From Acinetobacter sp. Marseille-Q1618 (lineage in GTDB: Bacteria; Pseudomonadota; Gammaproteobacteria; Pseudomonadales; Moraxellaceae), in assembly GCF_902809855.1 (NCBI RefSeq), contig NZ_CADDWJ010000004.1:62001-126000 (forward strand): a stretch of DNA of 64,000 bases, written 5' to 3'. The notes below the pieces were generated by a model. The model was not told where the DNA came from and did not search any database. It saw only the letters and a list, made by a program, of their open reading frames with translations. The position numbers and the translations under genes are program-made. Positions within the stretch are counted from its first letter, which is position 1, and each line of letters begins with the position of its first letter. Shown here in pieces: positions 56,150-64,000 of this stretch.

Positions 56150-57205
56150 AGATTTTATTTCAAGTTGCTTTTTTATGGCTCGTACTGTTAAAACCCTACT
56201 CACTCTTGATGAAAAAAAGCAACTTGAAGACTTAACCAAGCATGCGAAGCATTGGCGTGAAAGACAACGTGCCCAAACCATATTGTGGTTGGCTCATGGT
56301 GAAACTGTAGAAAAAGTTGCTGAACGACAACAACGAATACCTGAAACGATACGATTGCAGCGACGCAAATGGAAAAAAGATAAATTTGAATCTATTAAAG
56401 ATAGGTTATCGATCCGGTCGACCTAGTACAATATCTAATGAATATCAGACCATCATTTTGAATTGGGTTAAAGTAGAACCTCTAAATGCTGAACAAGTCC
56501 GTACAAGATTACATCAACAATTTGGCTTAGATATCGATGTTCAAAATATTCGAAGATTCTTGAAACTTTCAGGGATGGTCTTTAAACGAACCCGACACAG
56601 TTTGAAAAAAAAGAAATCCGATTACATTTAATAAAGCTCAGGAAGATATTGATTCCTTGCGTCTACAAGCAGCACGAGGTGAAATCATACTTGGATATGT
56701 GGATGAATCGGGTTTTTCATCTACACCTAATAATCGCTATGCTTGGACGCAACGTAGGGACGTTCACGCTGTTACAGCACTTCGCTCCAAAAGAGTTAAT
56801 GTGATGGGATGCTTACTCTCTACGAATCAATTCATCACCAGTTGTTTAGAAGAATCAGTCTGTAGTACGTGGTTTTATGCTTATTTATTGGGTATAGCGC
56901 AACGAGTAAAACAAGCTTATGATATTCCATTAATTTTAATATTAGATAATGCTTCAATTCATCGTAGTAAAAAGATGAAAGCTTTGCGAGAGTTGCTTGA
57001 AAGTGAATATTCAACACGTTTATATTTTATCCCTGCCTATAGTCCTGAATTAAATAGAATCGAGATGGTATGGAAGCAAATGAAATATCATTGGCGTGAT
57101 TTTAAAGTCATGTCAGCAGATCAAATAAAGGATTGGGTCTACAATGTTTCCAGCCAATTTGGGGTTAAATACATGTTTAATTTTTAATGGTAACTTAGGT
57201 AAAAA
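56150..57205 (+). mobile_element. IS630-family insertion sequence
   Basis: The transposase is bounded by imperfect end repeats: TTTTATTTCAAGTTGC near 56152 and, on the right, the complement of TTTTACCTAAGTTACC near 57205. The exact ends are uncertain by a few bases. The right end cuts an EamA-family gene. IS630 elements insert at TA. Confidence 0.65.
56175..57187 (+). pseudogene. IS630-family transposase, two frameshifts
   Basis: The first frame encodes the HTH part (RTVKTLLTLDEKKQLEDLTK, ERQQRIPETIRLQRRKWKKD); the second frame SGRPSTISNEYQTIILNWVK, the second HTH, up to FKRTRHSLKKK; the third frame the DDE core: YVDESGFSSTPNNRYAW, LILDNASIHRSKKMKAL, and PAYSPELNRIEMVWKQMKYH with the catalytic Glu. 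All three catalytic acids are present. Two frame changes (about 56400 and 56625) break it, although IS630 elements can use frameshifting. Confidence 0.8.
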
Positions 57206-57351
57206 GGGTAAAATATTATTGCCCAAATTGCAGCGAATGTTGTTACAAGAACAGTGTTTAAGAAGGTATTTTCACCAGCTTTGATAATAGCGTTCCAAGT
57301 TGCATGTAATGCAGCTGCAAATAAAACTACCACAAATACTGTTGTAGTCAT
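57206..57351 (-). pseudogene. EamA-family transporter, N-terminal fragment
   Basis: ATG 57351 opens TTTVFVVVLFAAALHATWNA then IIKAGENTFLNTVLVTTFAA, the first 45 or so residues of an EamA-like (DMT) exporter. The IS630 right end at 57205 cuts it. The remainder is not found on the other side of the element. Confidence 0.7.
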
Positions 57352-57384
57352 AATTAATACACCTATAAAATAATTTCGCCTCAA

Positions 57385-57665
57385 TTATTTAATTATTTCA
57401 CTCAAACGTTGTAATGCTTCAGAATAATTATTTTCTGAGATTGAAGTTGTTAAACGAATATGGTTTGCATCATTGACTCCATATGTTTTTCCTGGCACAA
57501 CTGTAACGTGGCAGGATTCTATTAAATAGTTTGCTACTGTTGATCCAACATCTGTATATTGCATCGATAATCAACCTAAGGCCATTTTTTTGTGCTATCG
57601 ATGTAAGGGCTTCTATATCATTAAGAACGCCAAGACCTGTTTCAAAATGAACTGGAACGTTGTTG
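57385..57665 (-). pseudogene. PLP-dependent aminotransferase relic
   Basis: The minus strand reads FETGLGVLNDIEALTSIAQK, NGLRLIIDA, then after a shift DVGSTVANYLIESCHVTVVP, GKTYGVNDANHIRLTTSISE and ends with TAA at 57385-57387. The end block fits aminotransferases. There is an internal deletion and at least one shift. It ends 33 bases before the EamA start on the same strand, so the two once formed an operon. Confidence 0.6.
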
Positions 57666-57724
57666 TATATCTATTATTCATGACATCTTCAGCAATATCA
57701 TTTCCGAATGAAAAGTTCTGCATT

Positions 57725-57860
57725 GAAAACTTAACGTAAGTAAATTGGTTGCGAATTATCGAGCGTTAATCAAGGAAATATCTATTTTATTTAATCCTAG
57801 AACTCAATGTTTCGACTTACTTTACACATAGTCACAGACGCTGTTAAAAGCATCATTAAT
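57725..57860 (+). pseudogene. 5' relic of an IS5-family transposase
   Basis: The sequence aligns with the start of the IS5 transposase at 16755-16970: shared AAATTGG, CGAGC-TTAAT, AGGAAATATCT, and ACTCAATG, then RLTLHIVTDAVKSIINS against RLSLRMVTGFVQSLIHL. It is very degenerate, with deletions. It stands just left of the short-repeat array. Confidence 0.55.
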
Positions 57861-57931
57861 AGCCTAAGTAAAACAAACTCACTATTCCAAAACTCGATCC
57901 GCATTTCTCATTACTAATTTTCTGCTCAAAC

Positions 57932-58343
57932 TTCCATTGTCGGACTTAAATTCCATTTACTGATTTTACTCCATACTCGGATTTATACCATTCACTGAAA
58001 GATACATCACCTAAATACTAACCTTATATAAAGCTAAGACCGTCCCCTGTATTATCCCATTTACGGTATAATTCCATTCCTGGAAATATTCAACTACGTG
58101 TTCTACAAGTTTTCTAATTATTACAGATCCAATTTATTGTTTTTTCTCATTATTGGTATGGTTATTCCACCAACGGTATTTAATTCCATTCACTGACATA
58201 TATTCTGTAAATGGAAAAATAACACGCTCAAAACACAATCTTAGCCAAGTACCCTACCCTTATCCATAAATCGGAAAAATCAGTCAACGGTATAAAAGAA
58301 CTCACAATTCAGATGCTACCGCAAAGAATATTCCGACAACGGA
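57932..58343. repeat. Array of a degenerate 13-bp motif (TTCCATTNACGGA-like)
   Basis: At least ten near copies are seen: TTCCATTGTCGGA 57932, TTCCATTTACTGA 57951, CTCCATACTCGGA 57969, TACCATTCACTGA 57986, TCCCATTTACGGT 58055, TTCCATTCCTGGA 58072, TTCCACCAACGGT 58165, TTCCATTCACTGA 58184, the same motif inverted at 58204-58216, TCCATAAATCGGA 58263 and TTCCGACAACGGA 58331. Starts in a cluster are 17-19 bases apart. No reading frame is present. The pattern resembles binding sites or iterons more than CRISPR. Confidence 0.55.
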
Positions 58344-58439
58344 AGGAACACTAAATTAAATAGTATTCAGGAAATCAGAGCTAAACAGTCGTATAGGGGA
58401 TTTAGATTTACTTAGGCTATTTTGATTTAATTAATCTTC

Positions 58440-58830
58440 CTTTGCTAATTTAGTCATTGATAAGATTCAACATTTAAATTGGACAAAGTCTAATGGTTCT
58501 GAGAAATCGACCGAAATGACTTCCCCAAGTCCTGCCTCAATTTGAGCTGTAGCGATGAGCCAGATAAACCAGCTAACAAAGCTGCAATGCGTGCAACGTT
58601 ATTCCCTTGAGCTCCTTCCGGATAGGTACACATCTTCTATAGTATGAGGATCAATAGCAGTCCAGTCCGCTCGAGGATTCCTTTGATCACTTCAGCTAGC
58701 ATTTCTTTAGTTGCAAAATTAAAAAGGCGTCCTAAAGAACCGGATGGCCGCATTAATTCCATTTTTATCCATATATGGCAATTATTTAGATCACTTAATG
58801 TTTTAGATTTAAGAATTAGGGTTTTAATAA
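58440..58830 (-). pseudogene. Thiolase relic (acyl-CoA acetyltransferase family)
   Basis: The minus strand has LMRPSGSLGRLFNFATKEML then AEVIKGILERTG, IDPHTIEDVYLSG, and after more shifts NNVARIAALLAGLSGSS and QIEAGLGEVISVD. The order follows the N-terminal part of thiolases (…GRFGGSL…LGAxVIKGxLER…, then …NxARxAALxAGLP). Several frameshifts and lack of the active-site half make it dead. The gap 58831-58938 holds nothing else. Confidence 0.5.
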
Positions 58831-58938
58831 TCATTGTATTGAATCACTTGAAAAGTAGAACTGTTCTATAGTAAAGCAGTTAAGTTACACTGAGTAACCT
58901 TCCGAATATTGCCAAGAAAAGTTTAAAAATAAGTCAGC

Positions 58939-58966
58939 ATTTAACATAAAATCTCTTATGCGAAAT
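58939..58966 (-). other. pdif site (XerC/XerD recombination site), orientation D-C
   Basis: On the minus strand it reads ATTTCGCATAA (XerC half), six-base spacer GAGATT, then TTATGTTAAAT (XerD half). The known pattern for Acinetobacter pdif sites is ATTTCGTATAA-N6-TTATGTTAAAT, from which it differs by one base. It marks the left border of the module with the GntP permease and the HigBA-like pair. Confidence 0.8.
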
Positions 58967-59016
58967 TAGATTGTTAGAAACCATTTAAATTGCATATTTA
59001 ATTCTTAAAAATAAAT

Positions 59017-59040
59017 ACAGGATGCTTTATAGCATCCTGT
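59017..59040 (-). terminator. Hairpin terminator of the GntP gene
   Basis: ACAGGATGCT pairs exactly with AGCATCCTGT across a TTAT loop. It lies 12 bases after the permease gene's stop. On the minus strand it is followed by ATTTATTTTT. Confidence 0.85.
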
Positions 59041-59052
59041 AAATAGAGAAAA

Positions 59053-60444
59053 TTAGAATGAACCGAAAAACGTACCCAAAGTAATCGCTATAACAACCGA
59101 TACCATTGGGATGGCAATCGTACACATTGCCACATTGCCATAAGATTGCTTATGTGTCATGCCACAAATAGCCAGTAAGGTGATAACCGCACCTGAGTGA
59201 GGCAAGGTATCTAGACAGCCTGCCGCCAATGCCGCAATACGATGTAATAATTCAGGATTGATACCAGCAGTAGTCGCCATGGCTAGGTAATCGGCACCCA
59301 AAGTCGATAAGGCAATCGACATACCGCCAGAAGAAGAACCAGTGATGCCTGCCAAAATGTTCATGGCGATGGCTTCAGAAATTAATGGATTACTTGATAC
59401 ATTTAACACCATGTCACGGATAATCACGAAGCCAGCCAATGATGCAATGACGGCACCATAACCCACTTCAGAAGCTGTGTTGAAAATTGGTAACATTGAA
59501 CCCAACACACCTTTATTCACGGTTTCTTTTAAGTTATTCCACTTGCCTAAACGTAATAAAATCAAACTTAAACATGCTACTATCAAAGCAATAACCAATG
59601 CCCACAAACCTGTTTGTTTGATAGGATCTAATTTTGGATAGAGTTCTTTGAAAGAACTGAAGTCCATGCTTGGAAAAAGAATGTAAGTGAACAAAGCATT
59701 TACCCCAATAACCAACAGCAAGGGTAAAAATGCCAAGAATACTGGCATTTCACCTTTAGAGGTTACGCAATCTTCTAACTTCTCTGCTTCTTGGGTATCA
59801 ATACCGTATCCTTCGCCATTTTTAGAGGCTTTACTGGCACGGCTTTGTAACCACATACAGCCCAAACCAAACATAATTAAACCGGAAATGACACCAATGC
59901 CAGGGGCAGCAAATACATTAGTCCCAAAAAAAGGAATAGGAATCGCATTTTGAATGGAAGGTGAACCAGGTAGAGCGGTCATGGTGAAGGTAAATGAGCC
60001 CAAAGCGATGGCACCTGGAATTAATCGTTTTGGAATGTTTGCTGCTTGAAACATAGATTTGGCAATGGGGTAAATAGCAAAAGCGACCACAAACAGTGAT
60101 ACCCCACCGTAAGTCAATACACCACATGCTAATACCACGGTCAAAATAGCTCGGTTATACCCTAATTTATTCATGATCCAGTTTGAAATGCTGGATGCAG
60201 CACCTGAATCAACCATTAGTTGTCCAAATAAGGCACCCAGTAAAAAAATAGGAAAGAACTTTAAAATATAACCGCCCAAAGCCGACATAAAGGTCTCAGT
60301 GTACTGCGGCATCATGTATAGCATGTCACCAGAAAGCAAGATGGCAATAGCCGCCATAATTGGTGCCAAAATCAGTACTGAAATACCTCGATAAGCAAAA
60401 AACATCAGTAATGCCAATGAGATGAGGATTGCTAAAGTGTCCAT
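59053..60444 (-). CDS. GntP-family proton symporter
   Basis: 463 residues with about 12 hydrophobic segments. The GntP family pattern is seen in FFPIFLLGALFGQLMVDSGA, LTYGGVSLFVVAFAIYPIAK, ALPGSPSIQNAIPIPFFGT and MNILAGITGSSSGGMSIAL and LDTLPHSGAVITLLAICGMT. The family moves gluconate, other sugar acids or hydroxy acids with protons across the inner membrane. The precise substrate is not known; a 3-hydroxybutyrate or other carboxylate is possible because no sugar acid genes are near. It is a single gene, inside a pdif module. Confidence 0.85.
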   Translation of the reverse strand: MDTLAILISLALLMFFAYRGISVLILAPIMAAIAILLSGDMLYMMPQYTETFMSALGGYILKFFPIFLLGALFGQLMVDSGAASSISNWIMNKLGYNRAILTVVLACGVLTYGGVSLFVVAFAIYPIAKSMFQAANIPKRLIPGAIALGSFTFTMTALPGSPSIQNAIPIPFFGTNVFAAPGIGVISGLIMFGLGCMWLQSRASKASKNGEGYGIDTQEAEKLEDCVTSKGEMPVFLAFLPLLLVIGVNALFTYILFPSMDFSSFKELYPKLDPIKQTGLWALVIALIVACLSLILLRLGKWNNLKETVNKGVLGSMLPIFNTASEVGYGAVIASLAGFVIIRDMVLNVSSNPLISEAIAMNILAGITGSSSGGMSIALSTLGADYLAMATTAGINPELLHRIAALAAGCLDTLPHSGAVITLLAICGMTHKQSYGNVAMCTIAIPMVSVVIAITLGTFFGSF

Positions 60445-60721
60445 TATTTCTCCCTGTATTTATTTTGTCGTTATCCATAACGTTTTTTCTAAAATACCTT
60501 GAATCATGGCTGCCTTATTGAGATCACATTGTTTTGATGCTAAGGCAGTGATGCAAGGCAGTTTCATCTTAGCATAGTAGTTTTAAATTAATAAATTGAT
60601 TTTATTAGATTAATAATTAATTTTATCCCCTTAAATAAAAATCATATCTAGATTCTTTTTTATTTAACAAATATTTTATGTGAAGTTAAAAATAGGAGCC
60701 TTACAGCTCCCATTTTAATTA

Positions 60722-61024
60722 TTAGACATTGAATCCGATATGCTTTCCTGTTGGAAGCTCTACATCAATGCGGAGTTTTCCGCCCATTGCTTCAACATAC
60801 TTCTTCATGGTTGAAATTTTCAAATCATTTCCACGATTTTCGATTGCTGAAAGTGATGGCTGTTTAATACCAAGGGTTTCAGCCAATTCTTTTTGAGAAA
60901 TTTCTAATTCTTCACGAATGAGGTAAAGCTGATTTTCCAGTAATAATTCATCGGCTATTTGTTTAATACGAGCTTGGCTCTCTGGAGAGCGACTAGCTAA
61001 TAATTCTTGCAAGGTCTTAGCCAT
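60722..61024 (-). CDS. HTH antitoxin, HigA-like (XRE family)
   Basis: 100 residues with a Cro/CI helix-turn-helix in the middle: EELEISQKELAETLGIKQPS, then LSAIENRGNDLKISTMKKYV. The end GGKLRIDVELP is typical of HigA-type antitoxins. It should neutralise the toxin encoded directly upstream and repress the operon. It overlaps the toxin gene by eight bases. Confidence 0.85.
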   Translation of the reverse strand: MAKTLQELLASRSPESQARIKQIADELLLENQLYLIREELEISQKELAETLGIKQPSLSAIENRGNDLKISTMKKYVEAMGGKLRIDVELPTGKHIGFNV

Positions 61025-61373
61025 CAGATTCTTCTCCTAAAGTTGAGAGATGAAGTTCGTATTGCTGATCTGCAATAGCGAGCATCTCTGTATAAAAACG
61101 CTTTTTACCACTCTTATCAGCAATACACAGCACAATAGCCTGTCGTAATGGATCGAATGCAAAAAATGCCCTAAGTGGTTTACCTCGATGTTGGACACGT
61201 AGTTCCTTCATATTGGTAAATTTAGAGTCGTAGACGGTATCGACTAAAGGACGACCTAAACTTGGCCCTTGCTGTTGCAGAACAACCAATGCAGCTAAGA
61301 CTTTCTCTTGTGTTGCTTCATCTTGCTGTTCAAGCCATTCATTAAACAGATCCGTTGTAATGACTGTCCACAT
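61017..61373 (-). CDS. HigB-like toxin (RelE/Gp49-type)
   Basis: 118 residues. TTDLFNEWLEQQDEATQEKV, LVDTVYDSKFTNMKELRVQH and LRAFFAFDPLRQAIVLCIAD, then KKRFY, follow the Gp49/HigB family. Such toxins cut mRNA in the ribosome. The toxin-first order is the one found in higBA and other plasmid modules. An unusual feature is none. The gap upstream holds a terminator. Confidence 0.85.
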   Translation of the reverse strand: MWTVITTDLFNEWLEQQDEATQEKVLAALVVLQQQGPSLGRPLVDTVYDSKFTNMKELRVQHRGKPLRAFFAFDPLRQAIVLCIADKSGKKRFYTEMLAIADQQYELHLSTLGEESDG

Positions 61374-61436
61374 ATTACAACCACAATATAGATTATAGCC
61401 TATATTTTAAAGATGATTGAATGACTTTGCAAATGA

Positions 61437-61470
61437 CAATAAAAAACCCCGACATCCTGTCGGAGTTTTT
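61437..61470. terminator. Hairpin terminator, first copy of a repeated unit
   Basis: CCGACA-TCC-TGTCGG with A-rich left and T-rich right flanks forms a terminator that works on both strands. The first 26 bases are the same as 63657-63682 near the vapB gene. It lies upstream of the higB-like gene and insulates that operon. Confidence 0.8.
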
Positions 61471-61650
61471 GCTATTTAATGCTTGAGGTTTGACTCCTGT
61501 CGTACCTTTAACATTCCTTGTTGTTCCGTCTTATTGTTATCTGGAGCATCCTGCTCGCTATGGGTTCATGATATGAAATTGCGGTGGATCTTCCTATTCG
61601 CCAATACCTTAAAGTGTTGTAGGTTTTAGCTTACATCGACTCGAATTTAT

Positions 61651-61689
61651 CCCTAGAATTATCCGCAGAAATTGCGGATAATTTCAGGG
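61651..61689. repeat. 17-bp near-perfect hairpin in a gene-free gap
   Basis: CCCTAGAATTATCCGCA and TGCGGATAATTTCAGGG pair with 15 of 17 matches across a five-base loop. It stands in the 61471-62121 gap, which holds no gene that I can see. It may be a structured RNA part or a REP-like unit. The rest of that gap contains the pdif site at 61871 and the promoter region of the YcaC-like gene. Confidence 0.6.
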
Positions 61690-61870
61690 CTGTAACATCG
61701 GTAGAATGGTGAGAAATGTCGATATTGATTACTTTTTAATCGATTTTATAGGCAAAAAGTGACAAACTTGTTTAAAAAGCAGCCAAGATATTACAAAAGT
61801 AGAGTTTCTACTTTTTCATAGGGGAGATGAATTTAATAAGCAATTGAAAAATATGATATTTAAAAGGCTT

Positions 61871-61898
61871 ATTTCGCATAATGCCCATTGTGTTAAAT
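61871..61898 (+). other. pdif site (XerC/XerD recombination site), orientation C-D
   Basis: ATTTCGCATAA (XerC half), spacer TGCCCA, then TTGTGTTAAAT (XerD half). It agrees with the known Acinetobacter pattern with one change in each half. It is in the opposite orientation to the sites at 58939 and 62895, which is the rule for neighbouring pdif sites. Confidence 0.8.
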
Positions 61899-62121
61899 TG
61901 AAGGAAATTAAGCTAAAAACATACTCTATATTTTACAATTCAGAACATACCTAAGCTTTTTATAATGGATGATTTTCATTACCTTATAAAAAGACAGGTA
62001 TGACTATTTCTTTAGGGAAAGTTTAAATACTTATGCTATTAGAGTCTTATGGCTATCTCGTCTTAAAGTATTTTATATAATCAATTAGATACAAAATTCT
62101 AAATATTTAGAGGTGTTACTC

Positions 62122-62790
62122 ATGGCAGCTACTAATGGAATGCTAGATGCAGATGATGCGGTTATTTTACTGATCGATCATCAAAGCGGATTATTTAATA
62201 CAGTACGCGATGTACCTGTACCAGACTTACGAAACTATGTTACTGCAATTGCAAAAGCAGCGACCCTTTTAAACATACCAGTCATTACAACTGCATCTGT
62301 ACCAGATGGTCCTAATGGCCCATTAATCCCAGAAATACATCAATATGCTCCCCATGCAGTCTATGTACCACGTACTGGACAAATTAATACTTGGGATAAT
62401 CCGCTATTTGTAGATGAAATTAAAAAAACAGGCAGAAAAACCCTGATTATTGCTGGAACACTTACCAGTGTTTGTATGGCATTTCCTGCTGTAAGTGCAC
62501 GTCAGGAAGGCTATAATGTTTATTGTGTTGTGGATGCATCAGGAAACTGGAACAAGATGGCCACGGATACAACGATTGCGCGAGTAACACAAGCTGGAGC
62601 AATTCCAACAGATACATTTGCCATTGTCGCTGAGTTAATGCGAACTTGGAATCGTGCTGAAGGTTCACGCTTTGCTGAAATTATTTCTGAACATATATGC
62701 CCAGAATATAAATGCTTAATGGAAAGCTATGCGAAGGCACAAGCAGTTGTCAAAGATGGTCCAGAAACAAATTTAGATAAGTACCAATAA
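62122..62790 (+). CDS. YcaC-like isochorismatase-family hydrolase
   Basis: Start ATG 62122, with TAGAGG upstream. 222 residues. The cysteine hydrolase fold has Asp in [16 protein letters not shown] and the catalytic Cys in [20 protein letters not shown]. Further matches are [20 protein letters not shown] and [20 protein letters not shown], which follow E. coli YcaC closely in order. The family hydrolyses amide or ester bonds; the YcaC substrate is not known. It is the only gene of its pdif module. Confidence 0.85.
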   Translation: MAATNGMLDADDAVILLIDHQSGLFNTVRDVPVPDLRNYVTAIAKAATLLNIPVITTASVPDGPNGPLIPEIHQYAPHAVYVPRTGQINTWDNPLFVDEIKKTGRKTLIIAGTLTSVCMAFPAVSARQEGYNVYCVVDASGNWNKMATDTTIARVTQAGAIPTDTFAIVAELMRTWNRAEGSRFAEIISEHICPEYKCLMESYAKAQAVVKDGPETNLDKYQ

Positions 62791-62820
62791 GATATAATTT
62801 ATTTAATTAATACTTCAAAA

Positions 62821-62858
62821 AAACAACCAAGTTCTATATATAGAACTTGGGTTGTTTT
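62821..62858 (+). terminator. Hairpin terminator of the YcaC-like gene
   Basis: CAAGTTCTATA pairs with TATAGAACTTG, with AAACAACC and GGTTGTTTTT on the outside. It ends with a T run, about 30 bases after the gene's stop. Confidence 0.85.
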
Positions 62859-62894
62859 TGAGGTTTACTGAGCCGAGCCTGTAAATTATTTTAA

Positions 62895-62922
62895 AATTAA
62901 CATAATGGCGCTTATGCGAAAT
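62895..62922 (-). other. pdif site (XerC/XerD recombination site), orientation D-C
   Basis: On the minus strand: ATTTCGCATAA (XerC half), spacer GCGCCA, TTATGTTAATT (XerD half). It borders the YcaC-like module on the right and the VapBC module on the left. Confidence 0.8.
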
Positions 62923-62951
62923 CTAGCCTTATATAGGGCTAGATATAACAA

Positions 62952-63347
62952 TTAAACCCAATTCTCTAGTTTTAGACCATCGATACGTTCAAATTCTTTT
63001 GTGTTATTTGTTACTAACACAACATCCAACGCCAAGGCATGAGCAGCAATTAACATATCTAAACTACCAATGGTTTTTCCTGTTGATTGAAGGTCTTGGC
63101 GTAATTTAGCGTAATGCCAAATTGCATGTTCATCGTAAGGTAGAATGTCTAAAGGTGACAAAAACTTATTTAATGCTTGCTTGTTACGTTCAGATCCAGA
63201 CTTTTCTATACCAAATGCCAGCTCAGATGCCGTAATACTTGAAATAGCAAGCTGACCAAGCTGGTATTGCTTAAATCGTTCAAAAACTTGCTGAGGCTTA
63301 TGATTGATCACATAGATACAAATATTTGTGTCTAAGAGGTAAATCAT
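62952..63347 (-). CDS. vapC: VapC-type PIN-domain toxin
   Basis: 131 residues. The PIN acidic residues are seen: Asp6 in YLLDTNICIYV, Glu42 in SSITASELAFGIEKS, Asp97 in TIGSLDMLIAAHAL, and the final VTNNTKEFERIDGL block. It matches the VapC group that cuts initiator tRNA. Its start overlaps the antitoxin's stop by four bases (ATGA). Confidence 0.9.
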   Translation of the reverse strand: MIYLLDTNICIYVINHKPQQVFERFKQYQLGQLAISSITASELAFGIEKSGSERNKQALNKFLSPLDILPYDEHAIWHYAKLRQDLQSTGKTIGSLDMLIAAHALALDVVLVTNNTKEFERIDGLKLENWV

Positions 63348-63574
63348 AGGAACTCCTCACGGATTTGTTCACCTTGATCAGCTCGTTCTAACTGAAATCC
63401 AGTCTCAAATTCATTGACTGCTTCCAGCATCACATCCCAAGGATTATCGATCGGCATTAACAAAACACCTCGACCAAAACTCTTAATCGCTACCTCAGTC
63501 CCATTAAAACGGAATGCTTTAGGTAAGCGAACGGCTTGGCTACGCCCTGTTTGAAATACTTTAGCAATTTCCAT
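63344..63574 (-). CDS. vapB: VapB-type AbrB antitoxin
   Basis: 76 residues. The swapped-hairpin DNA-binding part is seen in VFQTGRSQAVRLPKAFRFNG, followed by VAIKSFGRGVLLMP. The C-terminal tail, with EFETGFQLERADQGEQIREE, should bind VapC. An AGGAG lies nine bases before the ATG. It would repress its own operon together with the toxin. Confidence 0.9.
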   Translation of the reverse strand: MEIAKVFQTGRSQAVRLPKAFRFNGTEVAIKSFGRGVLLMPIDNPWDVMLEAVNEFETGFQLERADQGEQIREEFL

Positions 63575-63656
63575 ATTTACCTCCTAAAAAATAGGTATCA
63601 TTGATATATATCATATCACCAAATTGTGATTGATTACATCAAAATAAATATCTAGG

Positions 63657-63682
63657 CAATAAAAAACCCCGACATCCTGTCG
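63657..63682. repeat. Second copy of the terminator unit, cut by an IS
   Basis: The 26 bases are the same as 61437-61462, but the sequence then changes to TAATGCCAGTCAG, the end of the IS4-family element. The right arm of the hairpin tail is lost. Confidence 0.8.
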
Positions 63683-64000
63683 TAATGCCAGTCAGTTAAG
63701 AAATTGACTGACATTTTCTTGGATATTTTTGTGCTTTAATTTTCACGACTCTCGGACATTGCCTCTGCCTTTTTTCAGGTAATACAAATATTTTTGATTG
63801 TTCAAATAATTGTGCTAAATGTTTAGGTAAGTTTACTGCTGACTCTAAAGGCGTATGTCTTAAGATATTGATAATGCCTATGGATGCAATATGGAAACTG
63901 ATCCTTAAAGGACTGACATTTGCATGTTGAGCGATAAATTTCATCTGCCGTCTCAAAATATTATAAGCTATAAATACACCCCACAATTCTTGATACACCA
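63683..64000 (-). mobile_element. IS4-family insertion sequence, right part outside window
   Basis: The left border falls where the terminator copy breaks off, at TAATGCCAGTCAGTTAAG. A small hairpin, CAGTCA...TGACTG, near the end may stop transcription out of the element. The transposase runs off the window. Confidence 0.7.
63696..63998 (-). CDS. IS4-family transposase, C-terminal part
   Basis: The visible 100 residues start YQELWGVFIAYNILRRQMKF and end with CPRVVKIKAQKYPRKCQSIS. The 'E-L-W...A-YN-x-x-R' pattern with a C-P-R-x-V-K-x-K...Y-P end is that of IS4-group transposases and includes the area of the last catalytic Glu. The gene begins right of the window. Confidence 0.8.
   Translation of the reverse strand: MYQELWGVFIAYNILRRQMKFIAQHANVSPLRISFHIASIGIINILRHTPLESAVNLPKHLAQLFEQSKIFVLPEKRQRQCPRVVKIKAQKYPRKCQSIS

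Noticed and set aside
57932..58343. CRISPR array
   Set aside because: The repeated unit is only 13 bases, poorly conserved, with 4-6 base gaps in clusters; no cas gene is present.
58639..58871. Plus- and minus-strand frames treated as separate genes
   Set aside because: They are fragments of the thiolase relic and its antisense.

Overview
The window looks like Acinetobacter DNA. It is AT-rich, it carries Acinetobacter-type insertion sequences (IS5 with GGCTTTGTTGCATAAA ends, IS481, IS3, IS630, IS4), and it holds three sites that fit the XerC/XerD 'pdif' pattern known mainly from Acinetobacter plasmids. Plasmid-type genes (type IA topoisomerase, VirB1-like transglycosylase, Toprim primase, zeta toxin, HigBA-like and VapBC pairs) suggest a large plasmid or a plasmid-derived chromosomal island. 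Sequence alone does not settle which. No tRNA, rRNA or CRISPR array was seen.

Layout. 1-2100: decayed DNA (IS5 relic, LrgB-like pseudogene). 2104-4933: small cassette with an integrase-like tail, a 35-residue Gly/Pro peptide, a HicA-like protein and a large ankyrin protein. 5372-15902: sulfur-acquisition cluster with a four-domain rhodanese, cysteine-dioxygenase-family enzyme, two SsuA-like lipoproteins, SsuD-like monooxygenase, LysR regulator, MetN/MetI/MetQ-type importer and SfnB/DszC-like oxidoreductase. 15930-18469: IS3 relic, IS5 copy, truncated MFS gene. 18801-29036: plasmid-type block with topoisomerase, a possible AcrVA2-like protein, lytic transglycosylase, primase and several unknown genes. 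29114-34375: IS481, IS3 relics, an orphan Imm35-like immunity gene, an M48 lipoprotein protease and a secreted protein whose start codon reads ATA.

34435-52051 is the centrepiece: a tightly coupled minus-strand defence island. In transcription order it encodes a fused HsdM/HsdS-like/HEPN-like protein, then HsdM, HsdS, HsdR, an McrB-like GTPase with an inserted EVE-like domain, McrC, an HNH endonuclease, a NUDIX hydrolase and a DUF2075 helicase. The two hsdM genes are paralogues. Each is preceded by the same 70-bp repeat, and they share a 112-bp identical tract.

52083-58830: TnpB relic, a zeta-toxin/Fic-like fusion with a small upstream partner, an IS630 copy, relics of an EamA transporter, an aminotransferase and a thiolase, and an odd array of short TTCCA-N4-CGGA-like repeats. 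58939-63682: pdif modules carrying a GntP permease, HigBA-like pair, YcaC-like hydrolase and VapBC. An IS4-family element runs off the right edge.

Working together: the sulfur cluster probably captures sulfonates, sulfones and methionine and oxidises them to usable sulfur. The defence island combines methylation-dependent and methylation-blocked restriction, with a possible RNase-type HEPN back-up. The toxin-antitoxin pairs and pdif modules fit a mobile, plasmid-like backbone.
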